The position numbers and the translations under genes were made by a program. From Actinomycetales bacterium (lineage in GTDB: Bacteria > Actinomycetota > Actinomycetes > S36-B12), in the NCBI GenBank assembly GCA_018970025.1, contig JAGWXF010000004.1, positions 124,001-188,000 of the forward strand: a DNA stretch of 64,000 bases. The letters are read 5' to 3'. Every line of letters begins with the position of its first letter. Position 1 is the first letter of the stretch. The notes below the pieces were generated by a model. It was not told where the DNA came from. It ran no database searches and was given only the letters and a program-made list of their open reading frames with translations. Shown here piece after piece: positions 25,915-33,656 of this stretch.

Positions 25915-28011
25915 ATGACGGACTCCTCCGAGCAACTGCATCCGGGTGTGCTGCACCACGTGGTCAACACCCTGGGGTGGCCAGACCTTCGGCCCTTGCA
26001 GCGCGCGGCGATCGCCCCTATTCGTCGGGGTGATGATTGCCTGCTGCTTGCCCCGACTGCGGGTGGCAAGACCGAGGCGGCGATCTTCCCGCTGCTGTCT
26101 CACATGGCCGAGCAGGGCTGGCAGGGACTCTCGGTGCTGGTGGTGACCCCGCTGCGGGCGCTGCTGAACAACCTGCAGCCCCGGCTGGACGGGTACGCGG
26201 GCTGGGTGGGGTGCCGGGCCCGCGTGTGGCATGGCGATACCTCCCCTGCCGAGCGGGCCAGCATCCTGCGAGATCCACCTCAGATCCTGCTCACCACGCC
26301 TGAGTCCCTGGAGGCGATGCTGGTCTCGACGAGCATCGACCATCGGGCGCACTTCGCCCACCTGCGGGCCGTGGTCATCGATGAACTGCACGCCTTCGCC
26401 GGGGATGATCGTGGCTGGCACCTGCTGGCCGTGCTGCAGCGACTGCAGCACCTGACTGGCCGGTCGCTGCAGCGCATCGGGCTCACCGCAACCGTCGGCA
26501 ACCCCGATGACCTGCTCACCTGGCTGCAGGGTGGTGCCCCTGCTCGCCCCGGCGTGGTCGTGGCTCCTGCTGCCGGGACCCCGGCAAGCCCGGAGATCAC
26601 CATCGACTACGTGGGCAGCATCGCCAATGCCGCGACGGTCATCGCGGCCCTGCATCACGGCGAGAAGCGGCTGGTCTTCACCGACTCCCGAGCGCAGGCC
26701 GAGCAACTGGCCGCGGCGCTGCAAGAGCGTGGGGTGAGCACGTTCGTATCCCACTCATCGCTGTCGGCCCAGGAGCGGCGTCGCAGTGAGCAGGCCTTCG
26801 CCGAAGCACGTGACTGCGTCGTTGTGGCGACCTCCACCCTCGAGCTCGGCATCGACGTCGGCGACCTGGACCGGGTCATCCAGCTCGACGCCCCGCGCAC
26901 CGTGGCCTCCTTCCTGCAGCGGCTGGGGCGCACCGGCCGTCGCGCAGGCACGACCCGCAACTGCCTGTTCCTGGCCACCAGCGAGGATGCCCTGCTGCGG
27001 GCCGCCGCACTGACCCTGCTGTGGGGGAGCGGTTTCGTCGAGCCGGTCATCCCGCCGGTGCATCCCCGTCACATCGCCGCGCAGCAGTTGCTGGCCCTCG
27101 CCCTGCAGGAGGGTGCCTTCGGCCTGCAGACCTGGCGCAGGTGGTGGGATGGACTGTCGGTGATGGACGAGGGCGATGGCATTCTGCGGTACCTGCTGGA
27201 TGCTGGCTTCCTGGACGTTGACGGTGGCATGGCCTTCATCGGTCCGCAGTCGGAACGACACTTCGGTCGGCGGCACTTCATGGAGTTGCTCTCGGCGTTC
27301 ACCGCCGAGCCTGAGCTGACCGTGTTCTTCGGGCGCAATGAACTCGGCTCGGTATCGCCACTGACCATCACCGGCCCGCTGCCGGCCGGCGAACCGCGAC
27401 TGCTGGTTCTGGCCGGGCGAACCTGGCAGGTGACCTCCGTGGACTTCGCCCGTCGCCGTGTGCAGGTGGTCGAGCACCAGGGCAGGGCCCGCTCGCGCTG
27501 GACCGGGGGCATGCCCGATGTCTCCTTCGCGCTGACCCGCGCCTGCCGAGACGTGCTGCTCGGCCAGGATCCGCCGGTCGAACTGAGTCGGCGGGCGAGC
27601 GGCACCCTGGAGCGGATTCGCGCCGAGCGCTCCATGCAGGTGGATGCCGGTGGCCTAGTGCTGCACCGACAGGGGGATGAGCAGGGCTGGTGGACCTTCG
27701 CGGGCACCCGAGCAAATGCCTCGCTGGTGGCGGGCCTTGATCGGCTGGGCATCAGCGCAACCGCCGCTGCCGAGACCGTCCGCAGCGAGATCTTCGGAGC
27801 CGATGCCATCCGGGCCCTGTCAGCGGTGCTCGAGCAGGCGCAAGCGGCTGGGATGCCGATGTGCGAGGTGGATCATCAGGCGGTGGAGGGGCTGAAATTC
27901 TCGGCGGCCCTGCCAGCGGACCTGGCCATGCGCACCCTCGCCGAGCGGGGCAGTGATCTGCTGCACGCGCGAGAGTGCACCGCCACCCCGGTGGTCGTGC
28001 GATCTGCGTGA
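25915..28011 (+). CDS. brxHI: BrxHI, Lhr-like helicase of type 2 BREX
   Basis: A 698-residue superfamily 2 helicase. Motif I is APTAGGKTEA near residue 45, motif II is DELH near 155 and motif VI is QRLGRTGRRAG near 334. The layout resembles Lhr-type helicases. BrxHI is the second accessory protein typical of type 2 BREX. The ATG at 25915 starts seven bases after the brxD stop; the longer frame upstream overlaps brxD and lacks family sequence. It is the last gene of the operon: an AT-richer region and a new regulatory palindrome follow at 28.1 kb. Confidence 0.9.
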   Translation: MTDSSEQLHPGVLHHVVNTLGWPDLRPLQRAAIAPIRRGDDCLLLAPTAGGKTEAAIFPLLSHMAEQGWQGLSVLVVTPLRALLNNLQPRLDGYAGWVGCRARVWHGDTSPAERASILRDPPQILLTTPESLEAMLVSTSIDHRAHFAHLRAVVIDELHAFAGDDRGWHLLAVLQRLQHLTGRSLQRIGLTATVGNPDDLLTWLQGGAPARPGVVVAPAAGTPASPEITIDYVGSIANAATVIAALHHGEKRLVFTDSRAQAEQLAAALQERGVSTFVSHSSLSAQERRRSEQAFAEARDCVVVATSTLELGIDVGDLDRVIQLDAPRTVASFLQRLGRTGRRAGTTRNCLFLATSEDALLRAAALTLLWGSGFVEPVIPPVHPRHIAAQQLLALALQEGAFGLQTWRRWWDGLSVMDEGDGILRYLLDAGFLDVDGGMAFIGPQSERHFGRRHFMELLSAFTAEPELTVFFGRNELGSVSPLTITGPLPAGEPRLLVLAGRTWQVTSVDFARRRVQVVEHQGRARSRWTGGMPDVSFALTRACRDVLLGQDPPVELSRRASGTLERIRAERSMQVDAGGLVLHRQGDEQGWWTFAGTRANASLVAGLDRLGISATAAAETVRSEIFGADAIRALSAVLEQAQAAGMPMCEVDHQAVEGLKFSAALPADLAMRTLAERGSDLLHARECTATPVVVRSA

Positions 28012-28111
28012 TGCGAACGTCAGGGGTGAGGTCGTTCGCCCCCGGGCGGCACTTGGAGCCTTCGATGCACATCGAATCCGTGACCGCTACGGGTGGCTCC
28101 GTGCGTTTAAA

Positions 28112-28160
28112 CAAGACTGTGATAGCGTAAAGCCGCTCGTTTTCAGCTATTTTAGTCTTG
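28112..28160. promoter_or_regulatory. Interrupted palindrome before the mobile mystery gene pair
   Basis: CAAGACTgtgATAG (28112-28125) and CTATtttAGTCTTG (28147-28160) form an inverted repeat pairing 11 of 14 positions around a 21-nt centre, in a distinctly AT-rich stretch. It lies 30 nt before the Xre-type gene at 28190 and probably overlaps its promoter. The likely ligand is that Xre protein. Confidence 0.5.
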
Positions 28161-28189
28161 CTTATGTCATTGGCTTGGAGGGCACGGCC

Positions 28190-28663
28190 ATGCGGACGAC
28201 AGCTGCGGCGGGGCGTCGCCTTGCTCGTAGGGTGCTCGACGCCCGGGTAGCGGCCATGACACCGCACCTGAGCCTGTTCGTCGTGCCTGCCGGCGGGTGG
28301 GTGCGCGCGATCCGGGACGCCCTGGGCATGTCGGCCGAGCACCTTGCATCCCGGATGCGCGTCTCGGCGACGTCCGTCCTGAGCCTGGAAGCCAACGAGC
28401 GTTCTGGCCGCGTCCAACTGTCAACGCTGCAGCGAGCCGCAGACGCCTTGGACTGCGACCTCGTGTATGCGCTTGTTCCCCGGCAGCCTCTCGATGCGAA
28501 GGTGCGTGCGCAGGCCGTGAAGGCAGCAATGCCCCAGTTGTCCAGGGTTGAGCAGACGATGCTCCTGGAAGACCAGCGCCCCAGCATGTCCGACGTCGAC
28601 GAGTTGCGCCGGGAGGCGATCGAGGTCGCAATCAACCGTCCGGGACTGTGGGATGCCGACTGA
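28190..28663 (+). CDS. Mobile mystery protein A (Xre-type regulator)
   Basis: A 157-residue protein with a Cro/C1-type helix-turn-helix in its middle (about residues 40-95; RDALGMSAEHLASRMRVSAT) and the family-typical LQRAADALDCDLVYALVP. It matches the mobile mystery protein A family (TIGR02612), which is almost always found beside a Fic protein on mobile or variable DNA. The ATG at 28190 follows TTGGAGGG. Its end overlaps the Fic gene by 11 bases. It probably acts as antitoxin and repressor, using the palindrome at 28112-28160. Confidence 0.87.
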   Translation: MRTTAAAGRRLARRVLDARVAAMTPHLSLFVVPAGGWVRAIRDALGMSAEHLASRMRVSATSVLSLEANERSGRVQLSTLQRAADALDCDLVYALVPRQPLDAKVRAQAVKAAMPQLSRVEQTMLLEDQRPSMSDVDELRREAIEVAINRPGLWDAD

Positions 28664-29267
28664 GCGTCAGCCGTGGGCCAGCTCAGACGACCCGGACGGC
28701 GCCACGCCGCTGGAGGATGAGGAGCGGGAAGGCCTCAAGCCGACGTGGATCGCGACGCGATCGGACCTGAACAACGCCGAAGCGGCCAACATCGCGCAGG
28801 CACTCCGGGCTCGACGGTGGTCGCGTCTGTCCACCACTGAACTGCTCGACGACCTGTGCCTGCGGCAGCTCCACTTGGCCATGTTCGGCGATGTGTGGCG
28901 CTGGGCCGGGACGTACCGCCTGTCGGAGAAGAACATCGGAGTGGACCCGCGCCACATCGCCGTCAAGGTTCGCGACCTCGTCAGCGACGCCGCCTTGTGG
29001 ATCCAAGGAACCCACATGTCCGTCGACGAAGCGGGCGCCAGGTTCCATCGTCACCTGGTTGCTATCCATCCGTTCGTCAACGGGAACGGCCGGCACGCCC
29101 GCGCAGCGACTGACCTGGTGCTGGCATCGGTCAGTGTCACCCCGTTCACCTGGGGAGGGGAAGCACTGCTCGGCGATGCTCGGGACGTCAGGGCCTCCTA
29201 CATCGCCGCCCTGAGGGCCGCCGACGCGGGCGACTACGCGCCCCTCCTGACGTTCGTTCGCTCGTGA
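28653..29267 (+). CDS. Mobile mystery protein B (Fic-domain protein)
   Basis: A 204-residue Fic-family protein (TIGR02613 type). The active-site motif HPFVNGNGRHAR fits HPFxxGNGR, although the usual Asp/Glu before GNGR is Asn here, as I also recall in other members of this family. Upstream is the family block LHLAMFGDVWRWAGTYRLSE. Fic enzymes transfer AMP or related groups to proteins; the substrate is unknown. Translation is probably coupled to the upstream Xre gene. A bidirectional hairpin follows at 29361. Confidence 0.87.
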   Translation: MPTERQPWASSDDPDGATPLEDEEREGLKPTWIATRSDLNNAEAANIAQALRARRWSRLSTTELLDDLCLRQLHLAMFGDVWRWAGTYRLSEKNIGVDPRHIAVKVRDLVSDAALWIQGTHMSVDEAGARFHRHLVAIHPFVNGNGRHARAATDLVLASVSVTPFTWGGEALLGDARDVRASYIAALRAADAGDYAPLLTFVRS

Positions 29268-29360
29268 CAAGGCATCGGTCCTGAGAATCCCGCTTGGAGA
29301 CTCGGGTCGCCGTCTCTCGCGAGCGCGCGGTCGGACGATCGGAGCAGGTTCACGGCGAGG

Positions 29361-29399
29361 CGTATCCCGGTCACCGGCTGGCATGGCGACCGGGATACG
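29361..29399. terminator. Bidirectional hairpin between convergent genes
   Basis: A perfect 12-bp stem, CGTATCCCGGTC (29361-29372) and GACCGGGATACG (29388-29399), has a 15-nt loop. It lies between the ends of the Fic gene (29267, plus) and the fasciclin gene (29409, minus) and could stop transcription from both sides. Confidence 0.7.
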
Positions 29400-29408
29400 T
29401 CTGCGCGC

Positions 29409-30020
29409 TTACGCTGCCGAGAGGGAGGAGATGTCGACGTCCGGCGGGAGGATCACCGCGTCGATGACATGGATCACGCCGTTGCTGGCCTCGATGTCGG
29501 GCGTGACGACCGTGGCTCCGTCAACGGTGACCCCATTCGAGGTCGACAGCGTGACCGACTGCCCCTCGACGGTGGCGACGCTGCCGTCGGTCACGTCCGC
29601 CGCCATCACCTTCCCGGGCACGACGTGATACGTGAGGATCTTGGCCAGGGTGTCCTTGTTCTCCGGCATGAGCAGGGCATCGAGCACCCCGGCCGGCAGT
29701 GCCGCGAATGCCTCATCGGTCGGGGCGAACACAGTGAAGGGCCCTGCCCCGTTGAGGGTGTCGACCAGGCCAGCCGCGTTGACGGCCGTGACTAGCGTGC
29801 TCAGATCTGGCGTGCCGGACGCGATATCGATGATCGTCCCGGCGGGAGCGGACATCATGCCGGCCTCGGGGGAGACCACCGCGCTCGCGCCGACGCTCGC
29901 CGATGAGGTGGAGCTCTGGCTCGTGGTGCTGCTGCACGCCGTGAGTCCTATGGCCAGCAGGACGGCGCCGGTCGCCAGGACCGTCCGGCCCAGGCGTGCA
30001 TATCGGTGAGCGATGCCCAT
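29409..30020 (-). CDS. Fasciclin-domain lipoprotein
   Basis: A 203-residue lipoprotein with lipobox LTAC, a Ser-rich linker, then one fasciclin (FAS1) domain. FAS1 hallmarks are [29 protein letters not shown] and [18 protein letters not shown]. Such proteins are surface adhesion or matrix proteins (MPT70-like in mycobacteria). The ATG at 30020 follows GAAGGGAACC. Terminated by the hairpin at 29361. Confidence 0.88.
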   Translation of the reverse strand: MGIAHRYARLGRTVLATGAVLLAIGLTACSSTTSQSSTSSASVGASAVVSPEAGMMSAPAGTIIDIASGTPDLSTLVTAVNAAGLVDTLNGAGPFTVFAPTDEAFAALPAGVLDALLMPENKDTLAKILTYHVVPGKVMAADVTDGSVATVEGQSVTLSTSNGVTVDGATVVTPDIEASNGVIHVIDAVILPPDVDISSLSAA

Positions 30021-30341
30021 GGTGAGGTTCCCTTCGAGGTTGGGGCGAACCCCGCGCAGTGCGGTGTTCGCGTCTTCGGCTCTGATCGACGATCCCCGTG
30101 GATCGTCAGATCGGCCACCCCGATCGACGGACATTGACTCGTCAGTCCGGTCATTGACCGCGCAGGCGACCACCGCCGTGCGCCAGGCCAGGGATGGGTA
30201 CCCGCCTCAGGGGATGGCGACGAGCACCCGGCATCCGGCCAGCGGCACCGCGACCAGGCCGAGCATCACCAGGCTCAGTCATCGGCCCCACGTCACGGCA
30301 AGGAACGCAACCACCAGCAGTGGGATCGCGCCACCCGTGCG
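30021..30341. other. Intergenic stretch, no convincing gene
   Basis: This 321-base gap lies between the fasciclin start and the mtnD stop. It should contain the fasciclin promoter on the minus strand. Between about 30190 and 30330 the minus strand reads two short hydrophobic pieces in one frame (AIPLLVVAFLAVTWGR, stop, LSLVMLGLVAVPLAGCRVLV), which might be a decayed membrane or lipoprotein gene. It has no start codon context I can defend. Confidence 0.4.
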
Positions 30342-30926
30342 CTACGCGGAGGCGGCCACGCTCTGCGAGATCGTGTCGAAGTCCGGGAATCGCGAAGCAA
30401 TGTCGTTCCCCGTGAAGTTGCCGATCCAGCCATCGTCCACCTTGAAGAAGCGGATTGCGACGAAGTCGGGCTGAGACCCCATGTCGAACCAGTGGGTCGT
30501 GTTCGCGGGAACGTCCAGCAGGTCGCCCGCGGTGCACAACACCGCGTGCACCTTCTGCCCGATATGCAAGTAGAAGATCCCGGATCCATCGACGAAGTAG
30601 CGCACCTCGTCGTCGTCATGGGTGTGCTCATTGAGGAACTTCTGGCGGGCTGCCAGGGCTGTCGAGCGCCACTCGTCGCTATCGACCGGATGGAGGCGGG
30701 CGATATCGACGGTCACGTAGTTCTCGTCCGTGCTGATGGCGTCGACCAGCTCGCCATGGGCCTGCAGGATGTCCTCAGAGCTGGCTGACAGGTCGATCGT
30801 CACGGGCACGTGGTGCTCGTATCGCACGCCATGCAGATCAAGTTCGACCCTGATGTCGTCACGGTTGCTGGAGTGGAAGAGCGGCTGATCCGGGTCGTTC
30901 TCGTGCCAGGTGATGAGCGTCGTCAT
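30342..30926 (-). CDS. mtnD: Acireductone dioxygenase (MtnD)
   Basis: A 194-residue cupin enzyme of the methionine salvage pathway. It oxidises acireductone to 2-keto-4-methylthiobutyrate and formate (iron form). The metal-binding HxH-x4-E motif is visible as EHTHDDDEVRYFVDGSG, with the fourth ligand His in NTTHWFDMGS. Its start overlaps the mtnB stop (ATGA), so it is the second gene of the mtnB-mtnD operon. Length is normal for the family. Confidence 0.92.
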   Translation of the reverse strand: MTTLITWHENDPDQPLFHSSNRDDIRVELDLHGVRYEHHVPVTIDLSASSEDILQAHGELVDAISTDENYVTVDIARLHPVDSDEWRSTALAARQKFLNEHTHDDDEVRYFVDGSGIFYLHIGQKVHAVLCTAGDLLDVPANTTHWFDMGSQPDFVAIRFFKVDDGWIGNFTGNDIASRFPDFDTISQSVAASA

Positions 30927-31600
30927 CGGTATCGCCTTTCCGTGGTGTGTTCACTCGCTGGGGAGCCCACCGAGAGTTGGCATCTCGCGATGGCAAGTTG
31001 CGCAAGCCAGTCCAGGCTCTCGGTGCGGTCCACTGCCTGCTGGATGTCCGCACCCCACGCGTAGCAGCCGTGGTTCGCCACGATCACTGCGGGAACATTC
31101 GGCTGATAGGCGGCCAGGACCCACCGGCTGAGTTCCTCCATGTCCTGGCTGTTGGGGACCACCGGGATCACCGTCATGCCGTCTGCGTCCAGACCGAGAC
31201 CTTTGAGCTGCTCAATCCCCTCAAGCGGGACGCCCGCTGGCCACAGGTCGGCTGCCAGGATCACCGAGACAGCGTGGACGTGCACGACTGACTCGGCACC
31301 AGTTGCCCGGCAGATCGCCGAATGCAGCCGGGTCTCGGCCGATGGTCGGCCCGACTGGCCGGCACGCGGGTTTCCCAGCTCGTCGACCAGGACGAGGTCA
31401 GCCTCCGTGAGTTGATCCTTCGGAATCCCAGATGCCGTGATCTCCATCGTCCAGGGCTCGCTGGCGATGACGCGGGAGATATTGCCTGAGGTTCCGCGCA
31501 TCCATCCCGCCCGGTAGAGACGGGCACTTGCCCGTGGCAGCGGCGAGCTGGATTCATGCTCGATGCCGCCTAGTGCGCCGTCCTCCGACTTGCAGGCCAT
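30923..31600 (-). CDS. mtnB: Methylthioribulose-1-phosphate dehydratase (MtnB)
   Basis: A 225-residue class II aldolase-fold enzyme that dehydrates methylthioribulose-1-phosphate in methionine salvage. It shows the family sequence GWMRGTSGNISR, zinc ligands in VVHVHAVS and a third His in VANHGCYAWG. The ATG at 31600 has AGGGAAC about ten bases upstream. It is followed by mtnD with a four-base overlap and is divergent from mtnC. Confidence 0.9.
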   Translation of the reverse strand: MACKSEDGALGGIEHESSSPLPRASARLYRAGWMRGTSGNISRVIASEPWTMEITASGIPKDQLTEADLVLVDELGNPRAGQSGRPSAETRLHSAICRATGAESVVHVHAVSVILAADLWPAGVPLEGIEQLKGLGLDADGMTVIPVVPNSQDMEELSRWVLAAYQPNVPAVIVANHGCYAWGADIQQAVDRTESLDWLAQLAIARCQLSVGSPASEHTTERRYR

Positions 31601-31698
31601 GTACGAAGTTCCCTAGTGGTGTAAGGCAAAATGCCTGGTGAGTATGGATGGTCCTGCCCGTGTTCGTCAACGCAATGATGGCAGCATGGTCGCGTCCA

Positions 31699-31729
31699 CC
31701 GAGCCAGGCTCGCGTGGCACCGGGCTCGG
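31699..31729. promoter_or_regulatory. Inverted repeat between divergent mtnB and mtnC
   Basis: CCGAGCC (31699-31705) and GGCTCGG (31723-31729) form a 7-bp stem in the 240-base divergent intergenic region. It could be an operator or part of a leader RNA. I could not match the region to a known SAM riboswitch consensus. Confidence 0.3.
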
Positions 31730-31840
31730 AAGGATGATCACCAGGTCCCTGGGGCCAGCCTGTGGTCAGATTGCCGCCTTGCGCGTACACGAGGGTTCAG
31801 ACACCGTCGCCACTGTTGCGTGGGAAGGAGCGGGCAGACC

Positions 31841-32572
31841 ATGAGTGCCGTTGATGGAGTGCTGGTGACGGACGTCGACGCGGTCGTCGTGGACATCGAG
31901 GGGACGACCAGTTCGACGATCTTCGTCTATGAGCGCCTGTATCCGTATTCTCGCGAACGCTTCGCCGACTGGATCGCTCGCCGAGACGACGACCCCGTCG
32001 TGGCTCGCGTCGTCGCGCAGGTTGGCGAGCTCATCGGCGTGCCTGACCCCAGTGATGCCCAGGTGCGACAGGCGCTCGACGAGTGGCTTGATCGCGATCA
32101 GAAGGTGACGCCCCTGAAGGTCCTCCAGGGCGAGATCTGGCAGGAGGGCTTTCGGCGAGGGGATCTCACGTCGCACTTCTATCCCGACGCCCTGCCGGCT
32201 CTGCGGCGCTGGCGTGCACAGGGCCTGCGCCTGGCGGTGTTCTCGTCGGGCTCGCTGGCAGCGCAGGCCGCCTGGTTCGGCCATACCCCCGAAGGGGATG
32301 TCCGATCCCTGTTCGAGCGCAACTTCGACACCGAGAACGCAGGGCCGAAGCGCGAGGAGGCTTCCTACCGATCGATCAGCAAGGCGTTGGCGGTGCCCGC
32401 CGCTCGCCTGGTCTTCATCTCCGATCTCGATGCAGAGCTGGACGCGGCCAAGGCTGCCGGCTGGCAGACGATCGGGATTCGCAGGCCGGGTGAGCAGCAT
32501 GCCGATCAGCAGATGACGGGGCATCGACAGGTGGCCTCCTTCGACGAGATCACCATCGCCGGGACCACCTGA
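31841..32572 (+). CDS. mtnC: Enolase-phosphatase (MtnC), HAD superfamily
   Basis: A 243-residue HAD-type phosphatase that turns 2,3-diketo-5-methylthiopentyl-1-phosphate into acireductone, the MtnD substrate. It shows the MtnC-specific form of HAD motif I, VVVDIEGTTSSTIFVYERLY, motif II around LAVFSSGSLAAQ, and the late acidic motif LVFISDLDAELDAA. The ATG at 31841 follows GGGAAGGAGCGGG. It is divergent from mtnB-mtnD. mtnA and the upstream MTA-processing genes are not in the window. Confidence 0.92.
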   Translation: MSAVDGVLVTDVDAVVVDIEGTTSSTIFVYERLYPYSRERFADWIARRDDDPVVARVVAQVGELIGVPDPSDAQVRQALDEWLDRDQKVTPLKVLQGEIWQEGFRRGDLTSHFYPDALPALRRWRAQGLRLAVFSSGSLAAQAAWFGHTPEGDVRSLFERNFDTENAGPKREEASYRSISKALAVPAARLVFISDLDAELDAAKAAGWQTIGIRRPGEQHADQQMTGHRQVASFDEITIAGTT

Positions 32573-32735
32573 TACGCGCAGCGCATAGGCCGAGATCTCC
32601 GGTTTGCCCGAGCCTGCGCACGTCACGGCCGTCCGAGCCATCTTGCGAGCGGGAAGGTCAGCGACGTGACTCAGCGGTCACCTCCTGCCGTGGCATCATG
32701 TCATCGCCTTCGCGCACGCGAGTTGAGGAGATGTC

Positions 32736-33635
32736 ATGCGGGTACGCGTAGCTGCGGCAGTCGCCGTGACCGTCACCTGCGCCGTCATCGTTGCGGCGGC
32801 CATGCCGGTGCAGGCGCAGATCAAGCCCAAGCCGGGAATGGCCTGCTCAAGCCCGGGGAATCACCAGCAGTACGCCGGGAAGGAGTATGTCTGCCAGCGC
32901 ACCGGCGGGCGGCTGGCCTGGGCCTTCTTCGGCCCGAGCAGCAACGCCGGAGCCTCGCCCGGCTCCGGTGGCGCGAACACGAGCTGGCTGCCGAAGTTGT
33001 CTGCCTTCGCCACGAGCAAGACCGATGTCCTGCCGGTCGATATCTCCCGAACCTCCAGCGTGGCCCCGTTCCTAGGGGCCCGATCCAGTCAGCCGCACCA
33101 GGGGATGCACGTCAATTGGAGCAACGCCGATGGGTCGTGGAACTCGGCAGGGTCCACGCCGGAGAACTTCCCCGCCGTGCGCGCCGTCGCCGATGGCGTC
33201 GTCACGATGGTCGAGCCGCATCGCGAGATGGGCGTCCACCAGGCCTACGGGCTCGGCCTGATCATCGCCCAGGACGGACGCACCCAGGCGGTCGCGAACT
33301 ACTCCCTCGAGCCATTCGTGATGGAGCCGGCACCGGGCTTCTACGCCCAGTTCATCAAGGTGAAGGACGGCCAGCGGGTGCGCAAGGGAGATGTCCTGGC
33401 CTATATGTACGTGCCGCCGCAGGCCGATGGCTCGACCCATCTGCACTTCCACCTCAATGTGGGCCCGCGCATCACCAGTCCGTCGATCTTCACGCCCGCC
33501 GCGGTGGCGCAGATGCAGGCGAGGTTCGGCTCGCCCGGCGGGGTGGAGAACGGTCAGCAGCTGCCCGCCTGCGTCGGCTATCGGATCAACGCTGACGAGA
33601 ACCCGTTCGGCACCGGAGCCAGCGACTGCCTGTGA
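32736..33635 (+). CDS. Secreted M23/LytM-like peptidase-fold protein
   Basis: A 299-residue exported protein with a signal peptide (cleavage near PVQAQ) and a lysostaphin-like M23 domain in the C-terminal half. The second zinc motif reads STHLHFHLNVG (HxH) near residue 235, and GDVLAYMYVPPQADGSTHLH is typical of the fold. The first motif reads HQGMHVNW, where active peptidases usually have H-x-x-x-D. The Asp ligand is therefore His here, and activity is uncertain. It would act on peptidoglycan or be a non-catalytic binder. Convergent with the giant FN3 gene, leaving a 21-base gap. Confidence 0.7.
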   Translation: MRVRVAAAVAVTVTCAVIVAAAMPVQAQIKPKPGMACSSPGNHQQYAGKEYVCQRTGGRLAWAFFGPSSNAGASPGSGGANTSWLPKLSAFATSKTDVLPVDISRTSSVAPFLGARSSQPHQGMHVNWSNADGSWNSAGSTPENFPAVRAVADGVVTMVEPHREMGVHQAYGLGLIIAQDGRTQAVANYSLEPFVMEPAPGFYAQFIKVKDGQRVRKGDVLAYMYVPPQADGSTHLHFHLNVGPRITSPSIFTPAAVAQMQARFGSPGGVENGQQLPACVGYRINADENPFGTGASDCL

Positions 33636-33656
33636 CCGCCGACTGCGTCGTTCCGG

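Noticed and set aside
31601..31840. SAM riboswitch before the methionine-salvage genes
   Set aside because: Only a 7-bp inverted repeat was found; the conserved cores of known SAM riboswitches were not recognised on either strand.
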